DNA of 64,000 nucleotides from Mesorhizobium sp. RMAD-H1 (GTDB lineage Bacteria; Pseudomonadota; Alphaproteobacteria; Rhizobiales; Rhizobiaceae): NCBI RefSeq assembly GCF_014191375.1, contig NZ_JACHWN010000007.1, positions 62,001 to 126,000 of the forward strand, read 5' to 3'. Shown piece by piece: positions 36,511 to 44,736 of this stretch (position 1 is its first letter; each line of letters starts with the position of its first letter). The notes under the pieces were generated by a model. It saw only the letters and a program-made list of their open reading frames with translations, ran no database searches and was not told where the DNA came from. The position numbers and the translations under genes were made by a program.

Positions 36511-37455
36511 ATGTCACATGATGTGTCGGTCGTCGGGCTTTATATTCTGGATGTGCTCGGCAGGCCCGTCGATGCCATTCCACCGGGCGGCAATGTCGAG
36601 TTCATCGACGAAATCCGCCTGACCGTCGCGGGCACGGCTGGCGGCACTGTGGTGGACCTGGCCAAGCTCGGCCTCAACTGTCTTGCTGTCGGCGCAGTCG
36701 GCGACGACGAGAAGGCGGATTTCGTCATAGCGACGCTTCAGCGTTTCGGCGTCGATACGGCGCAGATGCAGCGGCTGAAGGGCGTACCGACATCATCGAC
36801 GATCCTGAATATCCGCCGCAATGGCGACCGGCCGGCATTGCACGCGCGCGGCGCATCCGATCATTTCGAGATCGCCGACAGCGCTCTCGATGCCGTCCTG
36901 GCACCCGCGATCATCCATCTCGGCGGCACGGGGCTTCTGGCCAGGCTGGACGGCGAGCCAAGCCGGAAGCTGCTCGCTGAGGCGAAAGCCCGCGGGAGGA
37001 CGACGACATTCGACCTGCTCGGCGCGAATGATGGGACGCTCGATCTCATCGCTCCGCTTTTCCCCCATATCGACTATTTCATGCCTTCGATCGAGGAGGC
37101 GAAACAGATTTCCGGCGCGACCAGCGTGGAAGGCGCGGGAAAGTTCTTTCTCGAGCGTGGCGTAAAACATTGCGTGTTCACGCTCGGCGGTAACGGCGTC
37201 TGTTTCATGGACGCGTCCGGCGAAGTCGTGCGCCAGCCCGCGTTCCAGATCGAAGTCGTTGATACGACGGGATGCGGCGATGCCTTCGACGCGGGCTTCA
37301 TTACGGCATTACACCGCAAGATGGACCTGAAGACTGCCCTGAATTTCGCTCAGGCCTCCGCCGCCCTGGTCGCAACGGGGCTGGGTTCCGATGCAGGCAT
37401 CCGTTCGTTCGAGGATACGCTCGCATTCATGAACAGCGCGCCTGTCATACAATAA
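36511..37455 (+). CDS. PfkB/ribokinase-family carbohydrate kinase
   Basis: A 314-residue kinase. The N-terminal half has the GGNVEF and AGTAGGTVVDLAKLG segments of the sugar pocket. The C-terminal PfkB signature is DTTGCGDAFDAGFITAL, whose second Asp is the catalytic base, and VFTLGGNG supplies the ATP anion hole region. It phosphorylates a sugar hydroxyl, probably of the sugar brought in by the adjacent importer. The phosphorylated product would then suit the aldolase/SDR fusion at 38690. Confidence 0.9.
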   Translation: MSHDVSVVGLYILDVLGRPVDAIPPGGNVEFIDEIRLTVAGTAGGTVVDLAKLGLNCLAVGAVGDDEKADFVIATLQRFGVDTAQMQRLKGVPTSSTILNIRRNGDRPALHARGASDHFEIADSALDAVLAPAIIHLGGTGLLARLDGEPSRKLLAEAKARGRTTTFDLLGANDGTLDLIAPLFPHIDYFMPSIEEAKQISGATSVEGAGKFFLERGVKHCVFTLGGNGVCFMDASGEVVRQPAFQIEVVDTTGCGDAFDAGFITALHRKMDLKTALNFAQASAALVATGLGSDAGIRSFEDTLAFMNSAPVIQ

Positions 37456-37464
37456 AGAAACAGG

Positions 37465-37481
37465 GCGGGCGCTGAGCCCGC
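37465..37481. terminator. Hairpin between the convergent kinase and SorC regulator genes
   Basis: GCGGGC (37465-37470), loop GCTGA, GCCCGC (37476-37481) in the 29-base gap between convergent genes. It is short and lacks a long U-run. Confidence 0.45.
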
Positions 37482-37484
37482 TCC

Positions 37485-38465
37485 TCAACCGGCGAGCAAC
37501 GCTTCGGCGGCATCCATGTCGGTGACCAGATGCGTGGCATAACCGCCGGCAAGAACCGCGCGGATCGCTTCGACTTTGTGTGCGCCACCGGCAACGCAAA
37601 GCCGGTTTGGAACGCGGCGCAGTTCATCCAGCTCGATGCCGATGACGCGGCGGTCAAGTTCGCGGACGATCTGGCTGCCCTCACGGTCAAGGAACCGGCA
37701 AATCAGGACCGCCGCCGCTCCCTCGGCTGCGTAGGCGTCGATTTCCTCGTTGGTGGCGACATCCGCAATACGCATCGTACTTTCCGCAGCAAGGCCGCCG
37801 ACGCCGAACACGATCATGTTGGCCCGGGCGATCAACTCGAATTGGCGCTTGAGCACCGGCTCGCCCATCAGTGCATCGCGAAGGGCGGCGGTGCTGAGCA
37901 CGGCCGGCGCCAGCATGTTGATGCTCGTCGCGCCCATGTTGCGGGCCATGATGGATGTGCACAGTTCGGCGGAGAATTCGCGTTTGCCGATCGACGAGCC
38001 GGTAACCTGAACCACTGTCAGCCCCTCCAGCGGCTGGGGCAGCGAGATGGCATCGGCGATGGCGAGCACCGTGCGGCCCCATGACACGCATATCGTTTCG
38101 CCGGGTTTGATCATCCGTTCCATCAGCCGGGCTCCGCCCGCGCCCAGCGCTTTCAGACGCGCTTCCGGCGTAACGGATTTTTCGGTCGGAATGACAAGCG
38201 CTTCGGCGAGCCCGAATCGCGCCGCGAGCTTCCGGGCAATATTGGTGCGCGCGACGATTTCCGGATTCATCAGGATCCGGACCACACCTCTCTGCCGGGC
38301 TTCCTGCAGGTAATTGACGATGGTTGCGCGCGAAACCCCGATCATCTGGGCGATTTCATTCTGGGTCAGCTGATTTTCGTAATAAAGCCACGCCGCCCAA
38401 ATCACAGCATCATCGAACTCGGCGGGGATGGCGTGCGCAGACGGTGTTGGATCGCCCGGTGTCAT
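37485..38465 (-). CDS. SorC/DeoR-type sugar-responsive transcriptional regulator
   Basis: A 326-residue SorC-family regulator. The N-terminal helix-turn-helix is NEIAQMIGVSRATIVNYLQE. The sugar-binding domain resembles a phosphosugar isomerase (VSWGRTVLAIADA, GVGGLAAESTMR, CVAGGAHKVEAIRAVLAGG). Members such as LsrR, SorC and EryD sense a phosphorylated sugar. It is convergent with the kinase and divergent from the aldolase/SDR fusion; the nearby dyad and the matching sites at 31.5-31.6 kb suggest it controls both units. Confidence 0.92.
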   Translation of the reverse strand: MTPGDPTPSAHAIPAEFDDAVIWAAWLYYENQLTQNEIAQMIGVSRATIVNYLQEARQRGVVRILMNPEIVARTNIARKLAARFGLAEALVIPTEKSVTPEARLKALGAGGARLMERMIKPGETICVSWGRTVLAIADAISLPQPLEGLTVVQVTGSSIGKREFSAELCTSIMARNMGATSINMLAPAVLSTAALRDALMGEPVLKRQFELIARANMIVFGVGGLAAESTMRIADVATNEEIDAYAAEGAAAVLICRFLDREGSQIVRELDRRVIGIELDELRRVPNRLCVAGGAHKVEAIRAVLAGGYATHLVTDMDAAEALLAG

Positions 38466-38540
38466 GCTTGTTTCCTACTGTCTCTCACCTTCCTGAGTTG
38501 CACAGAAATGCCTCTCGATCAATTCGCCAATCAATCGTGT

Positions 38541-38560
38541 TGACTAATGTCAATTAGTCA
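38541..38560. promoter_or_regulatory. Dyad operator in the SorC regulator/aldolase divergent promoter
   Basis: TGACTAAT (38541-38548) and ATTAGTCA (38553-38560) are perfect inverted copies around GTCA. A second TGTCAATT follows at 38561-38568, giving two direct TGTCAATT repeats. The site is 76 bases from the regulator start and about 130 from the aldolase/SDR start. Confidence 0.6.
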
Positions 38561-38689
38561 TGTCAATTGTACAAAAGGGAAGAGAAATCTTCATAAGCCT
38601 TTGTTGCACCGTGGAAAACCCGAGTTTTCCCGGATTGCGTCCTTGCGCGCGCATTTTGATGCGCGGGCGGTCAACTGAGGGAGCGGCAG

Positions 38690-40747
38690 ATGAATTCAAA
38701 ATGGTCACAGGTGGATTTCGACACGATTGTCGGCGGGTATGAAAAAGCCGGCATCAACCGCGATGTGGCTATCCGTACCTATACGACGCGGCTGTTGGGC
38801 TCCGAGCCGAAGCTCGTTCTGCATGGCGGCGGCAATACGTCGGTCAAGACGGTCTTGACCGATCATGATGGGAGCGAGGTTCCCGTGCTCTGCGTCAAGG
38901 GCAGCGGCTGGGACATGGGCAAGATCGAGCCAGCAGGCTTACCTGCCTTGCGTCTTGCTCCCCTGAAGGCGATGGTCAATTACGAGAGGCTTTCAGACGA
39001 CGACATGGTGATGCTGCAGCGACGGTTGCTGCTAAATCCGGCTGCACCCAACCCTTCCGTCGAAGCCATTCTTCACGCCATCCTGCCGTTCAAGCATGTG
39101 GATCATACCCATGCCAATGCCATCGTGGCCCTCACCAACCAACCAGGTGGAGAAGAGATTATCCGGGAAACCTTTCCGGAGATGATCGTCGTTCCCTATG
39201 TCATGCCCGGTTTCGATCTCTCCAAAGCCTGTCTTGAGGCTTTCTCGGCCCGTCCGGACGCTCCCGGCATGATCCTGCTGAAGCACGGTATCTTCACCTG
39301 GTCGGAGGACCCGCGCGAGGCTTATGAAAACATGATCGCCGCAATCGATCGGGCGGAGAAGCGGATCAGCCGGGGCAAGCCGCATCCTTTCGGAAATGCC
39401 AGCGCCGTCCCCTCTCCGGCCCCCTCCGCGTCGATCAGCGATATCGCGCCGATATTGCGCGGTGCGATTGCCATGGCTGGGCTGCGGGAAGGGCGTCCGC
39501 GCCGCTTCATCCTGGAGCATCGCGTGAACGACGATATACTCGACTTCTGCGGCGCGCCCAACGTTGCGGACCTCGTGCGTCGCGGCAACGCAACGCCGGA
39601 ACACGTCATCCATATCAAGCGCTATGGCGTTGCCCTGCCCAGGCCGGAAATTGGCAGCCTCGATCGGTGGACGAAAGACGTAAGAGAGGCCGTGGCGACT
39701 TATGCCGCTGAATACAAAGCCTATTTCGAGCGCAACAATGCGCGAGTCGGCGGTATAAAGAAAATGCTCGATCCGATGCCCCGGGTCTTTTATGTAGAAG
39801 GCGTGGGGATTTTCGCGGCAGGAGCGACGCAACAATCGGCCCGCATTTGCGCCGATGTCGCCGAAGCCACGATCGAGGTCATTTGCGGTGCGGAAGGCAT
39901 AGACCGGTTCGAAGCCCTGTCCGAGGAAGATCTTTTCGACATCGAATACTGGTCTCTGGAACAGACCAAGCTGGCCAAGCAGACGGAAAAGCCGCTCACC
40001 CGGCAAATCGCGGTGGTGACCGGCGGGGCGGGCGGCCTTGGCCTCGCGATTGCAGAGCAAATGAAAAGCCAGGGAGCGGAACTGGCCCTTATCGACATCG
40101 ATGCGGAACGGGTCGCAGCGGAAGCAAAGCGTCTGGGCGGTTTCGCCGTCACCTGCGATCTGACGGATCCATCCGCCACTGAGCGCGCCATCGCCGAGAT
40201 CGTGAGGCACTTTGGCGGCATCGATATCCTGGTCTCCAATGCCGGCGCGGCATTTCAGGGGACCTTGACGGCGGTCGACGATCCTGTGTTCAGGGCTGCA
40301 TTCGATTTGAATTTCTGGAGCCATCACTATATCGCGCGGGCTGTGGTGAAGGTGATGCAAAAACAGGGAACGGGCGGCTCGATCGTGTTCAACGTGAGCA
40401 AGCAGGCGGTCAACCCCGGCCCCGATTTCGGCCCTTACGGCACCTCGAAGGCGGCGCTTCTGGCCTTGATGCGCCAGTATTCGCTGGAGCATGCCGGTGA
40501 CGGCATCACCGTGAATGCGGTCAACCCCGACCGGATACGGACAGGGCTGATGACCGATGACATGGTTGAGGAACGGGCACGCGCACGCGGGGTGACGCCT
40601 GATGTCTATATGCGCGGCAACCTCCTGAAACGCGAAGTGACAACGGACGACGTGGCTGAAGCGGTTCTGCATCTCGTACAGGCGCGAGCCTCGACTGGCG
40701 CGGTGATAACAGTCGATGGCGGCAATGTCGCGGCGATGATGAGATAG
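38690..40747 (+). CDS. Bifunctional class II aldolase / short-chain dehydrogenase
   Basis: A 685-residue fusion. Residues 1 to about 430 form a class II aldolase/adducin domain; the zinc His pair is in HVDHTHANAI and another zinc-ligand His is in LLKHGIFTWS. Residues about 435-685 form an SDR with VTGGAGGLGLAIAEQM, the SNAG segment, a YGTSK active site and a C-terminal VDGG. The same order is found in rhizobial RhaD-type proteins, which cleave a 1-phosphoketose to DHAP and an aldehyde and then oxidise the aldehyde. Here it probably cleaves the product of the PfkB kinase, but the substrate is unproven. Confidence 0.9.
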   Translation: MNSKWSQVDFDTIVGGYEKAGINRDVAIRTYTTRLLGSEPKLVLHGGGNTSVKTVLTDHDGSEVPVLCVKGSGWDMGKIEPAGLPALRLAPLKAMVNYERLSDDDMVMLQRRLLLNPAAPNPSVEAILHAILPFKHVDHTHANAIVALTNQPGGEEIIRETFPEMIVVPYVMPGFDLSKACLEAFSARPDAPGMILLKHGIFTWSEDPREAYENMIAAIDRAEKRISRGKPHPFGNASAVPSPAPSASISDIAPILRGAIAMAGLREGRPRRFILEHRVNDDILDFCGAPNVADLVRRGNATPEHVIHIKRYGVALPRPEIGSLDRWTKDVREAVATYAAEYKAYFERNNARVGGIKKMLDPMPRVFYVEGVGIFAAGATQQSARICADVAEATIEVICGAEGIDRFEALSEEDLFDIEYWSLEQTKLAKQTEKPLTRQIAVVTGGAGGLGLAIAEQMKSQGAELALIDIDAERVAAEAKRLGGFAVTCDLTDPSATERAIAEIVRHFGGIDILVSNAGAAFQGTLTAVDDPVFRAAFDLNFWSHHYIARAVVKVMQKQGTGGSIVFNVSKQAVNPGPDFGPYGTSKAALLALMRQYSLEHAGDGITVNAVNPDRIRTGLMTDDMVEERARARGVTPDVYMRGNLLKREVTTDDVAEAVLHLVQARASTGAVITVDGGNVAAMMR

Positions 40748-40865
40748 CTTCGGCTACACCGCAGCCCGCCTTCCGCAGCGACTGGGGGCGGCCAAAAATC
40801 GTGTGTAGAGCTGTCGGCGGTAAATACTTGCGCGTTGCGGTTTCGACGTAAATCGCAATCCGCCT

Positions 40866-41168
40866 TCAAGCGGCCGAAGCCAGTGGTCTGGCCCGTTCGA
40901 TTCGCTCACGCTCACGCGGTGAGTGCATCGCTTTCCACAAATCGGTGCGGCGCTGCACGTTCAGCCAGAAATCGGGGCTATTGCCGAACACGCGCGCCAG
41001 TATGAGCGCGGTCGGGGCCGTGACGGTTCGCCGGTCATTGCAAAGCTCGTTCACATGCTTGCGCGGAACGCCCATCGCCTCGGACAACGCCGATTGCGTC
41101 AATCCCAAAGGCTGCATGAACTCCTCCACCAGGATTTCCCCGACTGTCGCCGGCTTACGTGCGGTCAT
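40866..41168 (-). CDS. higA: HigA-family addiction-module antitoxin
   Basis: A 100-residue XRE-type protein of the HigA/VapI group. The helix-turn-helix is SALSEAMGVPRKHVNELCND, followed by the characteristic ILARVFGNSPDFWLNVQRRTD segment. The start at 41168 is preferred for its AGGA spacing; an ATG at 41174 is possible. It lies 16 bases downstream of the toxin gene, in the toxin-first order typical of higBA. The antitoxin normally binds the toxin and represses the operon. Confidence 0.92.
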   Translation of the reverse strand: MTARKPATVGEILVEEFMQPLGLTQSALSEAMGVPRKHVNELCNDRRTVTAPTALILARVFGNSPDFWLNVQRRTDLWKAMHSPRERERIERARPLASAA

Positions 41169-41184
41169 AAGCATTCCTGTCACC

Positions 41185-41481
41185 TCATCGATAGCTGTGG
41201 TCGTCCAGATAAAGGCCAGACGCTTCGCCCTTGTTTCCATCCCATCGGAACACCAGCCGCCATTGCTTGTTCACGCGGATGGAATGGAAACCTTCGAGAT
41301 TGCCTTTCAGCTTCTCGAAATGATTGCTCGGCGGCACACGCAAGTCCTGATCGGTCGCCGCGTCGTCGATCATCTGGAGCTTGCGGAACAAACGGCTTTC
41401 GAGATCGGCCGGGATATTGCGGGAATGAACATCATCCACGAAAAACGCCCGCAGCCATTCATCCCGAAACCCTGCGATCAT
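41185..41481 (-). CDS. higB: HigB-type RelE/ParE-superfamily toxin
   Basis: A 98-residue HigB/YgiN-like RNase toxin. The family's LFRKLQMIDDAATDQDLRVP and GFHSIRVNKQWRLVFRWDG segments are intact, including the Arg and Trp of the IRVNxQWR core. Related toxins cleave mRNA on the ribosome. The end LYLDDHSYR is typical of the family. Two dyads upstream of the start are the likely autoregulatory sites. The reading frame is undamaged, so the pair is presumably functional. Confidence 0.92.
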   Translation of the reverse strand: MIAGFRDEWLRAFFVDDVHSRNIPADLESRLFRKLQMIDDAATDQDLRVPPSNHFEKLKGNLEGFHSIRVNKQWRLVFRWDGNKGEASGLYLDDHSYR

Positions 41482-41493
41482 TCCCTGCCTCCA

Positions 41494-41524
41494 ACACTGT
41501 CACAGTGTACCACCTTACGGTACA
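41494..41524 (-). promoter_or_regulatory. Two overlapping dyads upstream of higBA
   Basis: ACACTG-TCA-CAGTGT (41494-41508) and TGTACC-N7-GGTACA (41506-41524) are both perfect inverted repeats, 12-42 bases upstream of the toxin start. They are the expected position for HigA autorepression. The remaining gap to 41777 is GC-rich with no gene I can support. Confidence 0.65.
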
Positions 41525-41777
41525 TTCCGCAAACTGTTTTCTTCATTATCGCGACGTTTCCGCCGCCCTTCCCTTCGTCGGAAGTAGAGCGCTGCGCTCC
41601 CACTCCCGCCTTATTCGGCTTCCCTGCGAAATGTCGGGGCGAAGGCGGGCGGTCAAGGATGGCTCAGCCACCGCGCAGCGGCTTGTCCTTGAGGGGCCGG
41701 CTTCGTTCCGACATACTTTCCCGAAGCAGACAAGGCTTTCCCTCGCTTCGGCAGGGCATGATCGACACGGCTCGCGT

Positions 41778-41993
41778 TCAGCGGCTTCTCTCGTTGTCGT
41801 TGTCAGCCCGCCACGCGACTGGGTTGTCAACCCATCGGTTAATGTCGGATTCCTTCCATCCCGCACCGTTGATGCTGATCTTCAGTTGGGCAGGAAACGT
41901 GCCCTCGGCGATCTTGCGGTAGATGGTCGAGCGGGACAGGCCCGTGCGGGAAAGCACGGTGTTCAAGCGAATGATACGGTCTGGCGCTGGCAT
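41778..41993 (-). CDS. AlpA-family excisionase-like helix-turn-helix protein
   Basis: A 71-residue MerR-superfamily HTH protein. RIIRLNTVLSRTGLSRSTIY and then IAEGTFPAQLKI are the diagnostic AlpA motifs, followed by GWKESDINRWVDNP. AlpA proteins activate integrase or excision genes of integrated elements. No integrase is present nearby, so this looks like a remnant of a larger mobile island, though the gene is intact. Confidence 0.88.
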   Translation of the reverse strand: MPAPDRIIRLNTVLSRTGLSRSTIYRKIAEGTFPAQLKISINGAGWKESDINRWVDNPVAWRADNDNERSR

Positions 41994-42175
41994 TGCGGCA
42001 CTGCCTGCTGCTGGTCGTTTCTGACGGCCCCTCAGACAGGAAGAATAGCGATTTATCGTTTGGCAAGAGATATTTAGCGGGCATCATACTGTTGCGTACA
42101 AACGGCAGCAAAAAGGAAAGTTCTAAAATCCAGGTCCCCGGTCTCGCGCAAGGCCGATGCCGTAGGTCCTTATCA

Positions 42176-42409
42176 TCAACGCGTGATTTTCTTCGCCAGT
42201 CGCACGCCCGGACCGCCCCCGTTCTCCGGGATGAACTCGACGCCTCCAGCTTCGAACGCTGTGCGCAGAGCCGCAACTGTCGTGCTTTTTAACTCCTCGC
42301 CACGTTCGAAACGCGCAACGGTGTCGGGAGAAACATTAGCATTTCGAGCTAAGTCCCGAGTTCCCCAACCAAGTGCGGCCCGCGCCATTCGGCACTGAAT
42401 AGAATTCAT
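42176..42409 (-). CDS. XRE-family transcriptional regulator, small
   Basis: A 77-residue Cro/CI-type HTH. ARAALGWGTRDLARNANVSP with TVARFERGEELKSTTVAALR forms the five-helix domain, and the tail GVEFIPENGGGPGVRL is typical of a widespread rhizobial family. The start at 42409 gives the family's usual MNSIQCRMARAALGW beginning; the ribosome site is weak and an ATG at 42442 is possible. It is divergent from the unknown gene at 42565, with matching half-sites between them. Confidence 0.87.
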   Translation of the reverse strand: MNSIQCRMARAALGWGTRDLARNANVSPDTVARFERGEELKSTTVAALRTAFEAGGVEFIPENGGGPGVRLAKKITR

Positions 42410-42422
42410 TTCGTAACACTGA

Positions 42423-42476
42423 TACGATTTCTGTTGATCCATAAACCGGCTTGCATTATCGTATCTGTGGTACGAT
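42423..42476. promoter_or_regulatory. ATCGTA/TACGAT operator upstream of the XRE gene
   Basis: ATCGTA-N7-TACGAT (42458-42476) is a perfect dyad, and a third TACGAT half-site is at 42423-42428, 14 bases before the XRE start. The arrangement fits autorepression and control of the divergent unknown gene. Confidence 0.6.
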
Positions 42477-42564
42477 TTTGTTCGCCTGAAAGAGCGGCTG
42501 CCAACGATGTTGCGACCATCATTAGCAGCCTGACCACAACCCAAGCTGATAGGAGCTCGGATCA

Positions 42565-43275
42565 ATGGCTGATTCGGAGATTACCACGACTTTGCCTTCC
42601 GTCACGCGCAGGATGTTGCTGACGGGTACGATGGCAGCGACAGTGACATGGCCGTTTGAAACTGGCGCAGGCGCCACCGAGCCGCTGGCTGGCAGCGCCG
42701 CCTCTGATCCCGCGCTGGACCTTTGGCGGCAATGGCTGGCAGCCTATGATGAAACGCAGCACCTATGGAAAATGCAGCTGGACCTTGAACGCAGGATGGT
42801 CGCCGCTGTCGGATTTCCGGAAGTGGAAATCACATTGCCCGGAGAAATGAAGCCGGTCCGTGCTTTCAGTCTGGAAGACATAGACCGGATATGCGGCGAT
42901 GCATCCGGGCATCAGGCCGTGAGGGCGCAAGCAATAGCAGCCTTCCGGGAACGGCAGGAAGCCTGGGATCGTCTGGATGACGCCTTGGGATATAGTCGTG
43001 CCGAGAAAGCCGAGATACGAGCTGACCGCACCGAAATGAAGTTGGCCGACGCCCTGATGGCCACACCGGCCACGACGCTTGCCGGCGTGGCGGGCAAGCT
43101 CGATGCGGTCCTGCGCAAGGGCGAATATTTCGAGGCGGGCCCGGATTTCCCCTGGCCGCAGGTGCGTTCGGCACTGGCCGATCTCATGCGCATCGGGCAG
43201 GCCCTGCAGCCGGGCCTCTTCATGCCCGGCAGCGACGTCGAGGGCCTCCCCGCAGACAATGGGGGCGCATCATGA
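42565..43275 (+). CDS. Conserved unknown protein with twin-arginine-like signal
   Basis: A 236-residue protein of no family I recognise. The N-terminus has TRRMLLTGTMAATVTW, a twin-arginine-like signal, followed by a largely helical, acidic and Trp-containing region (WRQWLAAYDETQHLWKMQLD). A second Arg/Glu-rich helical stretch lies at about residues 110-170. It overlaps the nucleotidyltransferase-HEPN gene by 4 bases, so the two are translationally coupled and probably act together. Whether the signal is real is uncertain; it could be an internal hydrophobic helix. Confidence 0.75.
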   Translation: MADSEITTTLPSVTRRMLLTGTMAATVTWPFETGAGATEPLAGSAASDPALDLWRQWLAAYDETQHLWKMQLDLERRMVAAVGFPEVEITLPGEMKPVRAFSLEDIDRICGDASGHQAVRAQAIAAFRERQEAWDRLDDALGYSRAEKAEIRADRTEMKLADALMATPATTLAGVAGKLDAVLRKGEYFEAGPDFPWPQVRSALADLMRIGQALQPGLFMPGSDVEGLPADNGGAS

Positions 43276-44291
43276 AAAGCCCGCTCGGAGAACCAGACGA
43301 CGGCCCTCCTCCATACGCTTCACCGGAGGCTGCCGTGTCTGTGACGCTGCCTGAACGTCTCGGCGATCTTCCCGAGCACAGGCGCCGTGAACTGGAAAGG
43401 ATCGCACGGATCCTCTTCGATGAATTCGAGGAGGCACAAAAGGGCAGGCTCGCAGACAAGGAGAAGGACGGCCGTATCCTGAAACTGGTTCTCTTTGGCT
43501 CCTGTGTACACGGTTATCGAGTCGAAGCGTGGCAGGGCGATGGTCGCTGCGAATATAACCTGCTTGTGGTCGTCAGTACCAAAACCTTCGCCGATCCACG
43601 TTTCTGGGACCGGGCCACGGATCGCTTGCAGCGGGAACTGGCGGTCACCAAAAGTCTGGCAATGCCGGTCAACTTCATCGTTCACTCCATCATGGACTTG
43701 AACAACCAGCTCGTGCAGGGCCGGCCCTTCTTCGTGGACGTCGCCCGCGACGGCCTTATCCTCCATGACACGCCGGGCTTTCCCTTCGTCAAACCCAGGC
43801 CGCTGGATTTGGAGGTCGCCAGGGCTGAGATGCGCCGGCATTTCGACTACTGGTTCCCGAGCGCCACGCATCGCTTCGAACTGGCGAAGGAGGCCATGGG
43901 ACGTGGCTACAACAGGGAAGCAGCCTTTGACCTGCATCAGACCGTCGAACGGCTCTATCATGGCACCCTGCGTGTCCTGACGCTCCATAGCCCGAAATCC
44001 CACCGGCTGGCCTGGCTGCGCACGCATGCGGAGCGGGTCGCGCCCCGGCTGATCGCGGTCTGGCCCCGCGACAACCGCTTTGCCGAGCAGTGCTTTGCCC
44101 GCCTCGACAGGGCCTATGTCGAGGCCCGCTATTTGCACCGCTACGAAATCACTGACGAAGAACTGGCCTGGCTGGTCGGGCGTGTGAGGGTTCTGCAAGA
44201 AACCGCCGCCGCAATCTGCGCTGCACGCCTTGATGGGATCGACTGCGCGGCGGTGAAAACCGAGCCGCGCCATGACCATCAGGATGCCTGA
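43272..44291 (+). CDS. Nucleotidyltransferase-HEPN fusion protein with degenerate catalytic site
   Basis: A 339-residue protein. Residues about 30-190 resemble a MNT/KNTase nucleotidyltransferase core with the GS motif LFGSCVHG (76-77). Residues about 195-325 are a helical HEPN domain with paired R..H-type positions (EARYLHRYEI). In active nucleotidyltransferases the strand after GS carries D-x-D; here the equivalent is CEYNLLVVV, so Asp residues appear replaced by Glu and Asn. Such fused MNT-HEPN proteins are known; separate MNT/HEPN pairs act as antitoxin and toxin. The fusion may have a self-contained regulatory or RNA-binding role. Confidence 0.78.
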   Translation: MKSPLGEPDDGPPPYASPEAAVSVTLPERLGDLPEHRRRELERIARILFDEFEEAQKGRLADKEKDGRILKLVLFGSCVHGYRVEAWQGDGRCEYNLLVVVSTKTFADPRFWDRATDRLQRELAVTKSLAMPVNFIVHSIMDLNNQLVQGRPFFVDVARDGLILHDTPGFPFVKPRPLDLEVARAEMRRHFDYWFPSATHRFELAKEAMGRGYNREAAFDLHQTVERLYHGTLRVLTLHSPKSHRLAWLRTHAERVAPRLIAVWPRDNRFAEQCFARLDRAYVEARYLHRYEITDEELAWLVGRVRVLQETAAAICAARLDGIDCAAVKTEPRHDHQDA

Positions 44292-44736
44292 GCGTCAATT
44301 ATCGCCATGGATCAAAGCCCGAGCCCTCGCCCTCCGCCGAGCCCAAGGCTGTGGACGCTTTTCAGCTCGTCCGCTTCGGCACCGGTTAGCGATATACTGT
44401 TCGGCCGCTTCGCGCCCTCAACCCAGTCATTCAGGAAAACTTTGCGATACCAATAGCGGCCATTTCTGCCGCAGCCGCCAACTATGCCCGTGAGTTGTCG
44501 CGCGGTAGGGCGACCCCCCATCGAGATTCTGTTGTACATACCGCTGCACACAAACAGATGGCTCGACAGACCGAAACGAGAAAGTCGACGTGGGTCGGTC
44601 ACGCTGCCTCAGAAGAGGCCATTCTTGCTGCTTGGCATACAGCAGCCCCACCTTCAGCGGACGTCTGCCTGATCATTGCGCTTAGGCCTCATTGTAACAC
44701 CATATGAAGTGGCTCCACATCCTCTTCCTCCAGGGC
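44292..44736. other. Gap with no supportable gene at the left edge of the GC-rich block
   Basis: A minus-strand open frame at 44312-44602 has an unconvincing composition and no recognisable domain, so it is not called. The sequence style changes near 44730, where an aldehyde dehydrogenase fragment begins abruptly; that is the apparent left junction of the inserted block. No repeat or att-like motif is obvious. Confidence 0.4.

Noticed and set aside
31737-38465. Calling the importer a true Lsr autoinducer-2 system
   Set aside because: LsrK (FGGY), LsrF and LsrG are missing, and the kinase is PfkB type; similarity of the binding protein and regulator families alone is not enough.
39032-40672. 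A 546-codon open frame antisense to the aldolase/SDR fusion
   Set aside because: It mirrors a real gene with strong domain matches on the other strand, has no ribosome site or recognisable domain, and its His/Arg/Gly-rich composition is typical of antisense frames in GC-rich DNA.
44312-44602. Possible small minus-strand gene next to the MNT-HEPN gene
   Set aside because: No domain, irregular codon use and no clear ribosome site; competing frames of equal length exist on both strands.
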